Assembly (NCBI RefSeq): GCF_004307995.1
Contig: NZ_SIRE01000012.1
Location: forward strand, 186,001-250,000
DNA length: 64,000 nt
Source of the DNA: Paenibacillus thalictri
GTDB lineage: Bacteria > Bacillota > Bacilli > Paenibacillales > NBRC-103111
Direction of reading: 5' to 3'
Shown: in pieces, positions 8,408 through 18,083 of the stretch
How positions within the stretch are numbered: the stretch's first letter is position 1
Layout: each line of letters opens with the position of its first letter
Translations under genes and position numbers: made by a program
The notes under the pieces: model-generated
Database searches by the model: none
Told to the model about the DNA's origin: nothing
Seen by the model: only the letters and a program-made list of their open reading frames with translations

Positions 8408-11317
8408 TTAGTTTGTCAGGTTAGTCGTATGCAAGAATCGTCTAATCAGCGCTGCGACCTCCGCACGAGTCCCCGTCCGTAGCGCACGAATCGTATCATC
8501 TTCATATCCGTTGATAATCCCCGCTTTGGCAGCTGCCTTCACATCTGCATTTGCCCAGCCGGAAATTTGACCCTTATCACTGAAATCAGGTGGAAGATTG
8601 GGAGCAATGGAAGGATCAACCTCTAGCCCAAATTCGTTGTAGAACCGCATTAACACAGTGATCATCTGTTCACGCGTAACGGCTTGATCTGGCGCGAATT
8701 TGTCAGCCGATATTCCTGTAAACAAACCTGCCCCTACGGCTATTCGTATCTTCTCTTGAACCCCAGCATCAGCAGGCAAGTCCTTGAATTCCAATGCCGC
8801 GGTTCCATTGTACAGATGTCCCAAGCCAAAGGAACGCACCAGAAGATCGGCAAATTCAGCGCGGGTAACTACAACATCAGGGTTGTAATTACCTTGTTTG
8901 TCTCCATCCACATTGCCCTTGTCCGCCATTAAACGAATGTCATTCTTACCCCAATGATTTGCTGTATCCGGGAAATTCTCGTTTCTCTGGATCAACATGA
9001 CCGTCGCATTGGTAGGCGTTTGAATGAGTGCATGCTCGGAATCAACGATCCGAACAGGGACGGAGACATATTTGCCGTCAAGCAGCATTACCGCTCCTAA
9101 GGAGTTTAAGTTTCCTACTCCCTTTGGAATTGGCACGGTTTGATAAGCATATCTATTCCCATATTGAACGATAGGCTGAGAACTGCTTCCGTTATTCATC
9201 AGAATGCTAAATTTGTAAGGCTCGCCAATCACGGTTGCTTTTTGCAGACTTGCCCATTGATTTGCTGCTTCTTTTACAGCCGCGGGTTGCTTTTCAATTT
9301 TAATTTCAACCTTCAGCTTATCCGCAACTACACCGCTTTGCTTGACAAGATCGTTGATCCGAAGCGAAGCTGCCGGAAATTCAATTGCTACATCTCCAGT
9401 CAGAATTGCCAGTCTTTGCTGATTTGACGTCAAGGTTTCGATAGCATTGCCGGCGATATCTGCATAAACTACCCGCGCATCCATGAGCGTTTTTGCACGT
9501 ACCGCGATCGTTTCCTTCTTATTTGCCTCTTGTGAGGATTGAACCACCCCGTCTGTATAGATATGGAATGTCGCTAACGAACTACCATCTTCATCTTTGG
9601 TCAGAATCAGCTTCGCTGACTCCTTAGTTTCCACATTTTTCTTAACAGCTACTACCTCTATCAGCGTTTCTTCTTGCGGAGACGGAGTTACCGGAGCTGG
9701 AGTTACTGGAGTTGTTGTCCCGGTTCCTCCGGTAGCTGTCCCTGTACGAGACGAAGAAGATATAACGATTACAGCAGCCGTCGGCGCACTCTTCGTAGGT
9801 ATGCCAGCTTTCGGCTCTACAGTACTATACGGCGTCACCTCAAACTCAATATACTTGCCCACGTCACCAAACGTCAGGGTATACGTATGACTTGTTGCAT
9901 TGGCAATCGGCACATAGGTAATCCCATTGGTTGAGCTATACCATTGATATGTGCTTCGGGTAACCGATACATCTTCCGGATTTCCCTCAGCATCCGCATA
10001 TTGGTACGATCCGATCAATGTCTGACCTACTATAGCCGTGCCCTGAATGGACACAATCGCCGTCGGCGCCGTCGGTGCAGGACCTACAATGGCCGTTGCC
10101 AGACTCTTCGTAGGTATACCGGCTTTCGGTTCTACTGTACTATACGGCGTTACCTCAAACTCAATATACTTGCCCACGTCGCCAGGCGTTAAGGTATACG
10201 TGTTACTTGTTGCATTGGCAATTGGCACATAGGCAATCCCATTGATTGAGCTATACCATTGATATGTACTTCGGGTAACCGATACATCCTCCGGATCTCC
10301 TTCAGCATCCGCATACTGGTACGATCCTATCAGTGTCTGACCTACTACAGCCGAACCCTGAATGGACACAGTTGCCGTCGGCGCCGTCGGTGCAGTTGGC
10401 GTAGGCCCTACAATGGCCGTTGCCGAGCTCTTTGTAGGTATACCGGCTTTCGGTTCTACTGTACTATACGGCGTTACTTCAAACTCAATGTACTTGCCCA
10501 CGTCACCAGGGGTTAAGGTATACGTATGACTTGTTGCACTGGCAATTGGCACATAGGTAATCCCATTGGTTGAACTGTACCATTGATACGTGCTTCGGGT
10601 AACTGATACATCTTCCGGATCTCCTTCAGCATCCGCATATTGATATGATCCTATCAGTGTCTGACCTACTACAGCCAAGCCCTGAATGGACACAGTCGCC
10701 GTCGGCGCCGTCGGTGCAGGACCTACCATGGCTGTTGCCAGGCTCTTCGTAGGTGTGCCGGCTTTCGGTTCTACTGTACTATACGGCGTTACCTCAAACT
10801 CAATATACTTGCCCGCGTCACTAGGCGTTAAGGTATACGTATAACTTGTTGCATTGGTAATTGGCACATAGGTAATCCCATTGGTTGAACTGTACCATTG
10901 ATACGTGCTTCGGGTAACCGATACATCTTCCGGATCTCCTTCAGCATCCGCATATTGGTACGATCCTATCAGTGTCTGACCTACTACAGCCGTGCCCTGA
11001 ATGGACACAGTCGCCGTCGGCGCGTTCTCTCCGAAGGTCAGAGAATGAAAGCTTGACAGAGGTAAAAATTGGTTTCGGAAATATTCCAGTGAATTTCCTT
11101 GGTATTGGATAGGAGCCGCAGCGGCCACCTGTTGAGTCGGCAGATCGGAAGGGTTTGACCCCCCATTATTCGCAGCAGTCGAGATTGCAGGATTCCAATT
11201 CATACCCATTGTGATCGCCAGCATTGAAGTGCGAGCTACCTTGCTATATTTGTCCAAATTGGATCTTTTGCGCTGTGATGCTTGCAGTTCTGCTTCATCC
11301 TTATTGTTATCAACCAT
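8408..11317 (-). CDS. S-layer homology (SLH) surface protein with four Ig-like repeats
   Basis: The 969-residue protein starts at ATG with AAGGTG upstream. The N-terminus is polar and basic for about 30 residues, then has a short hydrophobic run (SMLAITMGMNWNPAISTAA); a classical signal peptide is not clear. Four ~105-residue repeats fill about residues 100-520, each opening TATVSIQG-AVVGQTL and carrying YQWYSS and GKYIEFEVTPY. The C-terminus holds three SLH domains from about residue 780 (FPDTANHWG, FKDLPADAG, FSDKGQISG), which bind pyruvylated cell-wall polymer. The role is cell-surface display. It lies between two YheC/YheD genes, which may or may not be functional linkage. Confidence 0.88.
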   Translation of the reverse strand: MVDNNKDEAELQASQRKRSNLDKYSKVARTSMLAITMGMNWNPAISTAANNGGSNPSDLPTQQVAAAAPIQYQGNSLEYFRNQFLPLSSFHSLTFGENAPTATVSIQGTAVVGQTLIGSYQYADAEGDPEDVSVTRSTYQWYSSTNGITYVPITNATSYTYTLTPSDAGKYIEFEVTPYSTVEPKAGTPTKSLATAMVGPAPTAPTATVSIQGLAVVGQTLIGSYQYADAEGDPEDVSVTRSTYQWYSSTNGITYVPIASATSHTYTLTPGDVGKYIEFEVTPYSTVEPKAGIPTKSSATAIVGPTPTAPTAPTATVSIQGSAVVGQTLIGSYQYADAEGDPEDVSVTRSTYQWYSSINGIAYVPIANATSNTYTLTPGDVGKYIEFEVTPYSTVEPKAGIPTKSLATAIVGPAPTAPTAIVSIQGTAIVGQTLIGSYQYADAEGNPEDVSVTRSTYQWYSSTNGITYVPIANATSHTYTLTFGDVGKYIEFEVTPYSTVEPKAGIPTKSAPTAAVIVISSSSRTGTATGGTGTTTPVTPAPVTPSPQEETLIEVVAVKKNVETKESAKLILTKDEDGSSLATFHIYTDGVVQSSQEANKKETIAVRAKTLMDARVVYADIAGNAIETLTSNQQRLAILTGDVAIEFPAASLRINDLVKQSGVVADKLKVEIKIEKQPAAVKEAANQWASLQKATVIGEPYKFSILMNNGSSSQPIVQYGNRYAYQTVPIPKGVGNLNSLGAVMLLDGKYVSVPVRIVDSEHALIQTPTNATVMLIQRNENFPDTANHWGKNDIRLMADKGNVDGDKQGNYNPDVVVTRAEFADLLVRSFGLGHLYNGTAALEFKDLPADAGVQEKIRIAVGAGLFTGISADKFAPDQAVTREQMITVLMRFYNEFGLEVDPSIAPNLPPDFSDKGQISGWANADVKAAAKAGIINGYEDDTIRALRTGTRAEVAALIRRFLHTTNLTN
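9770..11030 (-). repeat. Four tandem ~315-bp coding repeats
   Basis: The DNA of the four Ig-like units is nearly identical over long stretches, for example the block around TACTGTACTATACGGCGTTA, which recurs about every 315 bp. One linker has an extra TAPT insertion between units 2 and 3. Such arrays change copy number by recombination. Confidence 0.9.
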
Positions 11318-11358
11318 CCAAATGCACCTTCTTGGGTTAAAAGTTAGTATTAAGAAAT

Positions 11359-13209
11359 TTACTTGCCGGAAGCCAATAATAAGGCGTACTCAATTCCGTG
11401 CTTGGCGGCCTCAAATTCATGAAAATTCATACCAACGTTGTTTAAATTAGCCTCAAATAACTTGATATCTCCGTGTTCGTCGATGCCAAGATCGAGCCCC
11501 ACTTCATGAAAACCTTTGCCTAGCCAGCTTTCTAAAAAATCAGTAAACCTGTAAGAAAATGCTTTAACTTTACTATCCGTCACTCCATCAAGCCGCTCGC
11601 CAAATTGGCTGCCTATAAACCACTCCCATTTCGTTACTCCACGAAAAGTCTTCTCATGGTTCGTAATCTTCATATAAGGTCTTAGCGAAAACGAAGGAAA
11701 TATAAATATGATCACCCATTTTCCTGAGCCGTCCTTCATCAGGTGCACACGAATATGAAATGGAAAACCTTCCTTGGTTCTGCTATTGACAAATTGTTGG
11801 ACAAAAAAATGATGCTTCTTAAGCTCCCTGAGAAGATCGTCAAATTCCTCTCTACTCATGAAGTGCAAAAAATTTTGATCAAAAACCTCATAATGCCCGT
11901 CCATTCGATTTACCGTGATACTATCTTTCCCATGCGTTCCTCTCTTGCGCTTCAGGATGACACTTGGATGACTGTCAATAAAAGCCCTTACACGATCCGG
12001 ATGATTCAGCATCTGAAACGGAATAACGGCCGATACCAGCTCGGATTCGGAAACCATTACCTGATATACTGTGATCTTATCACTCGCTCCGAACTTAAGT
12101 TCATGTGTGATCGGAATATCTGACAAAGCCTGATAGAATGAAGCATACTCATCGTTCCTTCTTCTCATCCGGTCATAGATCACATCAGGAAAAGAAAAAT
12201 CAGCTTCTATCCATTTTCCATCTTGCCGGAATGAGCCTCGTATCTGCTTTTTCTTAAAATCTACGTTTCTTGGGTAAAAGTAAAAAAAACGTGCTCCGTT
12301 TGATTGAGCAACATAATGGCAAGCCTCCAAAAAAAGCGGTGAAAGAGGCCATCCCATTAGCATCCCTATGGTGTGTCCGGCAAATGAACTGTCGTTTGCA
12401 TGAGGCTGAAACGGAGCATTTCTGCCATCTTCCGCCAGTTGCTTGGCATAAGCCATTGCAAGCGACATCCTCTCAAGCTCGTCCCGGCCAATACCAGCCC
12501 CGCAGAACCGGGTATCTCTCTGGCCATCAATTGTCAGATCGACATAAATGGAAGGTAGTCTTGACGAGTTGAGCGACTGAATCAGCATTGCGACTTCAGA
12601 TGCCTTGTGCATGAGATGAGCTACTATGAACATATGAGAGTCAGGAAATTCCATTAGGAGAAATGAATGAATGTCCCTTTCCAAAGTGGTCTCTTCTGCA
12701 TTGGAGGGGACTACATCCTTACGCAGTTCTATACTGTCTGTCATCCATCGACCTTCTATAGAACAACTCATCCTGATGCGAAAACGATACATTTTTTCTA
12801 GCGGGGGGAGGTACTCCTTACTGCCCGGTCTATATAAATGTTCCTCTGGGCCGAGCTTAACAAGCGCACACAAAAGCGGAGATTTCTGCAAACCAAGATA
12901 AATCTCCTCATACTCTACCGGCATATCCATTGCAATTAACATGGTATGTTGACCCAGCCACTTTTTTTCTATCGACTGCTGGGTTTCATAGGTAGTTATA
13001 TCTATGACTGCTTCAGGTAACGGAATGCGCTGCTGCTGCCAAACACCCTCCATCCAAATGCTTCCCTGAACAGTATATGAGTTTACATCAATACCTGAAG
13101 AATCGAAAAAAATGATCAAAAGCCCTTGTTTGTTCGCTTCATTATGAATGAAAGTCGCCCATTCAGGCGACAAGCTAGTAGATTCCGGTTTATATAAACC
13201 TATCACCAT
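11359..13209 (-). CDS. YheC/YheD-family double-module ATP-grasp protein, mirrored degeneracy
   Basis: The start is set at ATG 13209 (AGGGG upstream); a TTG two codons earlier is possible. The 616-residue protein opens with MVIGLYKPESTSL. Its first module is shortened: the N-lobe of the ATP-grasp is largely missing and the ligand region reads RFCGAGIG. The second module (from about 265) is complete, with SVILKRKRGTHGKDSITV and IKLFEANLNNVG. Thus only the C-terminal half looks catalytic, the reverse of the paralogue at 6261-8318. A spore-surface role is inferred from the family only. Confidence 0.83.
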   Translation of the reverse strand: MVIGLYKPESTSLSPEWATFIHNEANKQGLLIIFFDSSGIDVNSYTVQGSIWMEGVWQQQRIPLPEAVIDITTYETQQSIEKKWLGQHTMLIAMDMPVEYEEIYLGLQKSPLLCALVKLGPEEHLYRPGSKEYLPPLEKMYRFRIRMSCSIEGRWMTDSIELRKDVVPSNAEETTLERDIHSFLLMEFPDSHMFIVAHLMHKASEVAMLIQSLNSSRLPSIYVDLTIDGQRDTRFCGAGIGRDELERMSLAMAYAKQLAEDGRNAPFQPHANDSSFAGHTIGMLMGWPLSPLFLEACHYVAQSNGARFFYFYPRNVDFKKKQIRGSFRQDGKWIEADFSFPDVIYDRMRRRNDEYASFYQALSDIPITHELKFGASDKITVYQVMVSESELVSAVIPFQMLNHPDRVRAFIDSHPSVILKRKRGTHGKDSITVNRMDGHYEVFDQNFLHFMSREEFDDLLRELKKHHFFVQQFVNSRTKEGFPFHIRVHLMKDGSGKWVIIFIFPSFSLRPYMKITNHEKTFRGVTKWEWFIGSQFGERLDGVTDSKVKAFSYRFTDFLESWLGKGFHEVGLDLGIDEHGDIKLFEANLNNVGMNFHEFEAAKHGIEYALLLASGK

Positions 13210-13518
13210 ATGCAATACCCCTAGCTCTGCAGCTTCAACTTCATAGTCGATCTAGGCAAAAAGACCCAGAAACACAAGCGAAAGTTCCATCGAATTTAAT
13301 AAAAGTATAGCATAAATACTCCCATCTGTAAGCTACGATCTGGAAGCCATTCAACGATTATGGGACGGTGCTCCTATGAGCAAATGAGATAGTCTGCACT
13401 AAGGAATGTTCTCCTGTAATTTGATGATCAAGCCGTCTAGCCACCATGTTAGCGAAACATCCTTAAGGAGCTGCCGCCGTCAGCTCCTTTGCTTCCATTC
13501 ATTCTGGTGCGAGGATGA
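13210..13518. other. Intergenic stretch with one hairpin
   Basis: About 300 bp without a gene. The only clear structure is AAGGAGCTG-CCGCCGT-CAGCTCCTT at 13465-13489, probably the terminator of the FAD oxidase gene ending at 13519, although its T tract is poor. Confidence 0.5.
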
Positions 13519-15006
13519 TCATTTTCTGACCCGTTTACCCACTGGAATGCTCTGAGCAAAACGAAACACATTATGAGGATCGTATTTTCGTTTCACCTGC
13601 TTTAATCTGCCAAAGTTCCCGCCATAATACGCCTTGGGCCAGTTCTTAATCTGCAAATCGGGAAAGTTCACATAATCCCCCTTCACAAAGGGACGTAGCG
13701 CTCTGCGGAACCTTTTCACCCACTGAATATTTCGCTGCTGCTCCCCGTTGTTCCTCCAACGTGCTGACAATTCGTAGATTGTCTCCGCTTTCCGATGAGG
13801 ATAGGCTGTTGCAGTAGGCGATACCTGGCTCACCGCGCTTCCTGCACCACCTAAGCTTTGACTCCACACGGTAGCATGCCTGTTCGGTGCTTTGGATAAA
13901 AAGTCACGTATAATTCGCACCCCTTCACGAGGCAAAGGTTGAAACCCGTAAGCGCCGCTTATTTTAAATTTCGGCTCCAAATTCAGGTCCGATTGAGCAA
14001 AAAATTGGGTTGCTTCATTAAAAGGCACCGTCTTCACCAGCACCTTCACCGGAGTGCCTGCTCGCAAGAGCGGTCTAATTAATCGACGCAGCTCCTTTGC
14101 ACCGCCAAGTAATTGCCCGGTAGATTCAATCGTTCCCACCTGCTTGGCAGCCACCTCAATGGTTGAGGTTAAACGGTTCGTGACAGACGGGGCCCAGCGC
14201 TGCCAAACCGGCAACACCTTCTCCAAATCACCCCATTTCCAAGTGATGCTGTATATAGAAACCGTTGAAATGGGTCTCACCCGGAAAGTATAGGCTGTAG
14301 CAACGCCAAAGTTTCCTCCCCCGCCACCTTGCGATGCCCACAATAGATCGGCATGTTTCCTCCTGTTGGCCACAATCGTCTTTGCTCCGTACCGCCCCGA
14401 AGCTACGACCATCATCACTTGTTTCAAGTTATCGCACGTAAGTCCATATTTGCGGGACAGAAGTCCAATGCCGCCTCCCAGGGTAAGCCCGGCTACACCT
14501 ACGTCGGGTGCAGTCCCGGCAGGAAGTGCCACACGCTTATTCCACAGCTTTTTGTATACACGGGCAAGTGAATTTCCCGTCTGTACAATGGCCACCCTAT
14601 TTTTTCGATCCACCTTAACCTTATTCATCTCGCTTACATCGATAATAATACCGCCATTTACAGTCGAAAAACCTTCATAGCTGTGCCGTCCACTGCGCAC
14701 TCGCAGCCGTACGCCCTGCTCACGAGCCCATTTGACCGCATTGATCACATCCTGAGTTCGTCTACAAAAAACAATGACCTTGGGAAATTTGGAAAAGCGC
14801 CTATTGAACTCCATTCTGGCCGCATTATATGACGGATTGCCCGGAACTACGATTCTTCCGGTTAATCGTGTACCTGTCTTTTTCCGGTTTTGTGTCATCC
14901 ACTTTGCACCATCCCTATTCATGGCATAAGCCTTTCTCATCAGCTTATGTAGGGACACTTGACCTAGTAGCGGCAAACGCCTTGTTTGTATCGTAAAATA
15001 GTTCAA
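13519..15006 (-). CDS. FAD-linked oxidase of the berberine-bridge type
   Basis: The 495-residue frame begins at TTG 15006 behind GAAGGTGA; internal ATG starts about 20-30 codons later are possible. The FAD_binding_4 domain shows RSGRHSYEGFSTVNGGIIID, and LSRKYGLTCDNL supplies a cysteine. The pair His and Cys at these places suggests bicovalent flavin attachment, as in berberine bridge enzymes and related sugar oxidases. The C-terminal BBE motif is seen (KAYYGGNFGRLKQVKRKYDP, then NVFRFAQSIP). It oxidises an alcohol or sugar with O2 in the usual family reaction; the substrate is unknown. No signal peptide is evident. Confidence 0.85.
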   Translation of the reverse strand: MNYFTIQTRRLPLLGQVSLHKLMRKAYAMNRDGAKWMTQNRKKTGTRLTGRIVVPGNPSYNAARMEFNRRFSKFPKVIVFCRRTQDVINAVKWAREQGVRLRVRSGRHSYEGFSTVNGGIIIDVSEMNKVKVDRKNRVAIVQTGNSLARVYKKLWNKRVALPAGTAPDVGVAGLTLGGGIGLLSRKYGLTCDNLKQVMMVVASGRYGAKTIVANRRKHADLLWASQGGGGGNFGVATAYTFRVRPISTVSIYSITWKWGDLEKVLPVWQRWAPSVTNRLTSTIEVAAKQVGTIESTGQLLGGAKELRRLIRPLLRAGTPVKVLVKTVPFNEATQFFAQSDLNLEPKFKISGAYGFQPLPREGVRIIRDFLSKAPNRHATVWSQSLGGAGSAVSQVSPTATAYPHRKAETIYELSARWRNNGEQQRNIQWVKRFRRALRPFVKGDYVNFPDLQIKNWPKAYYGGNFGRLKQVKRKYDPHNVFRFAQSIPVGKRVRK

Positions 15007-15012
15007 ATCACC

Positions 15013-15080
15013 TTCACTTATGATACTTCTCAGCTTAACGGGGACATCGGTGAATAACGCGAAAGGAATTGCCGCGGCTC
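15013..15080. repeat. Copy 1 of a ~68-bp dispersed repeat
   Basis: This copy aligns, with one or two small gaps, to 27479-27547. Shared blocks are GGGGACATCGG, CTAAAGGA/CGAAAGGA-like DNA and GCCGCGG, by eye about 70% identity. On the minus strand it ends in a TATCATAAGTGA string that resembles the rlmH 3' end (see findings). Confidence 0.5.
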
Positions 15081-15263
15081 ATCACATTTTACTTTTCTAA
15101 GTGAATACCCTAGCTGCTATTCTCATCAACTTTGGACTACATGGGGAAACGGTCTGGGCATGTATATCCCTCTCCATTTATTCTCCGTTTGCAACAGACG
15201 AACTTGTACATTTACAATAAGAAAATAACAAGGGCTAGAGCCATATCGACAGGAGGATATTAG

Positions 15264-15596
15264 ATGCCGCAATTAATTTTTAGAGGAATTCCAGCCGAGG
15301 GCATACGTGCAATTAGTATACCGCTCGTGGAGGAGATGGCCGCAATATGCCAATGCGGAACGGATAATTTCACCTTGGAGTGCCTGCACGTCACCGCTAT
15401 ATTCGACGGCAAATACACCGATTCGTACCCTTTCATTGACGTATGGTGGTTTGAGCGGGGGGACGAAGTGCGAGATAAGATGGCTGAAGCGATTGATCGA
15501 CACGTCCGGTCGCTTGGTATACCCGATCTGGAGATTTCCTTCCGTGTTGGCCGCGAGGACAATTTTTATATGAACGGACGCGGGTATAGCTCCTAG
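15264..15596 (+). CDS. DUF1904 family protein
   Basis: The 110-residue protein (MPQLIFRGIPAEGIRAISIP, ending NFYMNGRGYSS) matches the DUF1904 family, which resembles tautomerase-fold proteins in size and start. AGGAGG precedes the ATG at good distance. The function is not known. Confidence 0.75.
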   Translation: MPQLIFRGIPAEGIRAISIPLVEEMAAICQCGTDNFTLECLHVTAIFDGKYTDSYPFIDVWWFERGDEVRDKMAEAIDRHVRSLGIPDLEISFRVGREDNFYMNGRGYSS

Positions 15597-15902
15597 CTGA
15601 TTCATTGGGGTCAGTGGAATAAAATCGAAATCCCAACTGAAATCATGAAAATACTTTCATTTTCGCCGCTCACCAGCCATTAGCGCTATTGAGATGAAGT
15701 ACAGGCTCACCTATGGCAGCGCCGAGGAATACACGCATCAAAAGGCACCCGGTTAGATGCCTCGTCTTATTTTTCGGGCGCCTTTAGATGCGAGCTCTTT
15801 TGCCGTTGCTTCTCCGATGCCGCTGGAGGCACCCGTACAGTATGCATCCCTAGGCTATTCTTTAAACCCTTCAACTATCGTTCTTTATTTAATAAACAAG
15901 TG
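15597..15902. other. Intergenic stretch with a hairpin
   Basis: No convincing gene. AGGCA (15743-15747) and TGCCT (15758-15762) form a hairpin followed by the T-rich CGTCTTATTTTT, a probable terminator for the DUF1904 gene. A frame opening MPRLIFR at 15757 lies across this hairpin and is not considered real. Confidence 0.45.
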
Positions 15903-16688
15903 TTATAAATCAGCTACTGGCACGTGTCCCGTCATCCAGTTCAACTCGCTATCCAGCATAAATCGAATATGCCAACCTTTCTCTGATCTAGGCCACGAAT
16001 AGAATTGCGACACACATTCGTACAAGGTTTCGATGCTTTCCTTCGATTTTTGCTGCAATACGTTATTCATCATTAGAACAAGATTATTCGGTTTGCAATT
16101 AACGCCCTCCAGTACTTTCATAAACCATTTGTGATAGGGATAAAGAACTTCGTTATAAGCCAGAATAAGCCGCCCTGCAAATAACACGAAATTAGCCGCA
16201 GAGAATTCAACTACGTAGCGCTCGTTCTTCTTTAAACCTTCATAGAACATCCAACGCCAACCTTCGAATTGAGCATGAAACTTTTCCAATGTTTCATTTT
16301 TCCGATTAATTGGATAACGTGATGCGGCTTGTACCAACTCTTCCAGGCCGTTTATTTCGCTGTAACTTACTATGGCGTCCTTGAAGGCAAACCGAGCAGG
16401 CTCGCTGCCGGATTCTGCTACTTTCTGAATGTATGAAACCGAGGTGTATTTTCCATCCACATAACCGCCCTCATAAGGGGTTGACTCGGTTTCATGATAA
16501 TGAATATCCCCACTTTCTAACAAAGAACGATAACCCTCATCCGATACGACCAGCATAAGGTCGATATCCGAATCTTCTTTTGCAAAGCCATGAGCAACGG
16601 AGCCGCCGACAATGACAGCCAAAATCTCTTCCTTATCCTTGAGTTTGTTTGTAATCGTCTCAATGGCTGTTTGATGATGTGGATACAT
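15903..16688 (-). CDS. Nucleotidyltransferase-domain protein
   Basis: The 261-residue protein has the NTP_transf_2 signature GGSVAHGFAKEDSDIDLMLVV at about residues 28-48, with the G-S and D-x-D metal ligands intact. The rest is helical, as in aminoglycoside (adenylyl)transferase relatives and other stand-alone nucleotidyltransferases. It could transfer AMP to a small molecule or protein. AAAGGAG precedes the ATG. It is 24 bp behind the acetyltransferase gene and probably co-transcribed with it. Confidence 0.8.
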   Translation of the reverse strand: MYPHHQTAIETITNKLKDKEEILAVIVGGSVAHGFAKEDSDIDLMLVVSDEGYRSLLESGDIHYHETESTPYEGGYVDGKYTSVSYIQKVAESGSEPARFAFKDAIVSYSEINGLEELVQAASRYPINRKNETLEKFHAQFEGWRWMFYEGLKKNERYVVEFSAANFVLFAGRLILAYNEVLYPYHKWFMKVLEGVNCKPNNLVLMMNNVLQQKSKESIETLYECVSQFYSWPRSEKGWHIRFMLDSELNWMTGHVPVADL

Positions 16689-16712
16689 TAAGAACGGCTC
16701 CTTTAAGTGGGA

Positions 16713-17312
16713 TTAGGGCTGCACCTTCCGGTCTTTATAATAGTAAACTTTGTCTTCGTCCGTAATTTCCCGCAGCACTTTACAAGGACTGCCTACCGCA
16801 ACCACATTCGGCGGAATATCCTTCGTGACAATGCTCCCTGCTCCGATAACACTGTTCTTGCCTATCGTAACGCCGGGATTAATGACCGCGCCGCTCCCAA
16901 TCCATACGTTGTCTTCAATGACAACTGGGAATGCATACATCTGTCCCGTTGCACGTAATTCAGCGTCAATGGGATGTCCGGTCGTCGATATCGTAACATT
17001 AGGAGCAAATAAAACGCCATTCCCAATCTTGACCGTTGTATCGTCCACGATAGTAAGATTAAAATTCGCGTAGACATCATTGCCAATAAACGTATTTGAG
17101 CCATAAGCGAAGTGAATCGGAGGTTCGATCCAGCAATTGTTGCCCCAGCTCCCGAAAAGCTGCTTAGCCAATTCTTCTCGTTTAGCCACCTCGGAAGGCC
17201 TTGTGTGGTTAAAGTCAAACACCAGCTCTTTTCCCTTAAGCCGTTCCTCAGGTAACCCTTCCCCCATGTCTGTGAACAATAAACCATTCTTTATATTCTC
17301 ACGTTGTGTCAT
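16713..17312 (-). CDS. Maltose/galactoside O-acetyltransferase family enzyme
   Basis: The start is at ATG 17312 (MTQRENIKNG), with GAAAGG ten bases upstream; a longer frame to 17333 would overlap that site. The 199-residue protein has the Maa N-terminal cap, then left-handed beta-helix hexapeptides (IGNGVLFAPNVTI, VWIGSGAVINPGVTIGKNSV, IGAGSIVTKDIP) and the acceptor-site motif TTGHPIDAELR. It transfers acetyl from acetyl-CoA to a sugar hydroxyl. It shares an operon with the nucleotidyltransferase. Confidence 0.9.
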   Translation of the reverse strand: MTQRENIKNGLLFTDMGEGLPEERLKGKELVFDFNHTRPSEVAKREELAKQLFGSWGNNCWIEPPIHFAYGSNTFIGNDVYANFNLTIVDDTTVKIGNGVLFAPNVTISTTGHPIDAELRATGQMYAFPVVIEDNVWIGSGAVINPGVTIGKNSVIGAGSIVTKDIPPNVVAVGSPCKVLREITDEDKVYYYKDRKVQP

Positions 17313-17485
17313 ATTAAACATTCCTTTCAACAATGCTCTTAATGGAATAAATATAACAAATTTCTCGGCTTTTCAAAAAAACAACTGGGCCACCGATTGC
17401 AGTCATACTCACCTAACCCTGTACCCTCGGGTGTCTTTCCGCACCCGGTAAGCGACTAATGGTCACTACTTCGCTTCCCTCCGTA

Positions 17486-17917
17486 TCATGTATTTTGCTC
17501 TAAATCATGGCTCACTTTTTTCAATCCATTCATTAGATTATTTATTTCAGAATTACTCAAGGAACTTAATATAACCTTTTCAAGATCGAAAAATATATTT
17601 TGAATTAATTCCGCTAGCTTTTCCCCGCCTTCTGTTAGATATAATTGTTTTTGTCTTTCATTTCCGACCGTAATTTTGCGTGTTATATACTTTCCCTTTT
17701 CCAAATTTTTGAGAATATTGGTGATAGTAGCATCTTGCTTTCCTAAGTATTGAGCCAAATCTCTTTGTATAGTTCCAGGATGAGTAAGTATATAATTTAT
17801 TGTTCTTGCTTGTATCTCATTAAGCTCTATTTTACTTAGCTGCTTTTGAATATAACTTTTTTGTAAAATACTCACAAAATGAATTTGTTCCGAAATATGA
17901 TTAGCTCCTTTTATCAT
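17486..17917 (-). CDS. MarR-family transcriptional regulator
   Basis: ATG 17917 follows AAAGGAG by eight bases; the longer frame to 17944 runs through an operator copy and is rejected. The 143-residue protein has a MarR winged helix (HPGTIQRDLAQYLGKQDATI, ILKNLEKGKYITRKI, the wing with GNERQKQLYLTEGG). It is divergent from a short-chain dehydrogenase gene with a 12-bp inverted repeat in between, so it probably represses that gene and itself. Confidence 0.85.
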   Translation of the reverse strand: MIKGANHISEQIHFVSILQKSYIQKQLSKIELNEIQARTINYILTHPGTIQRDLAQYLGKQDATITNILKNLEKGKYITRKITVGNERQKQLYLTEGGEKLAELIQNIFFDLEKVILSSLSNSEINNLMNGLKKVSHDLEQNT

Positions 17918-17934
17918 GACGCTTGCTCCTTTTC

Positions 17935-18023
17935 TAAGAATCATACCATAACACTAGAAAAATAAATAATTAAAAATACAACAGTTAAATTGACAACAAT
18001 AGTGGAGAATAGTATGATTCTTA
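17935..18023. promoter_or_regulatory. 12-bp inverted repeat, probable MarR operator pair
   Basis: TAAGAATCATAC at 17935-17946 is repeated as its exact reverse complement GTATGATTCTTA at 18012-18023, one copy close to each of the two divergent start sites. Confidence 0.65.
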
Positions 18024-18083
18024 TCAGGAAGACGAATACTATTCCTCAATTTCAAAACGTGCGCTTAAAGGAGTGTGCTCATC

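Noticed and set aside
9597..10516. Several plus-strand frames over the SLH gene
   Set aside because: They are antisense shadows of the tandem repeats, rich in Arg/Cys and with no start signals.
15757..16002. Frame opening MPRLIFR, like a second DUF1904 gene
   Set aside because: It lies across a terminator hairpin, has no ribosome site, and loses similarity after seven residues.
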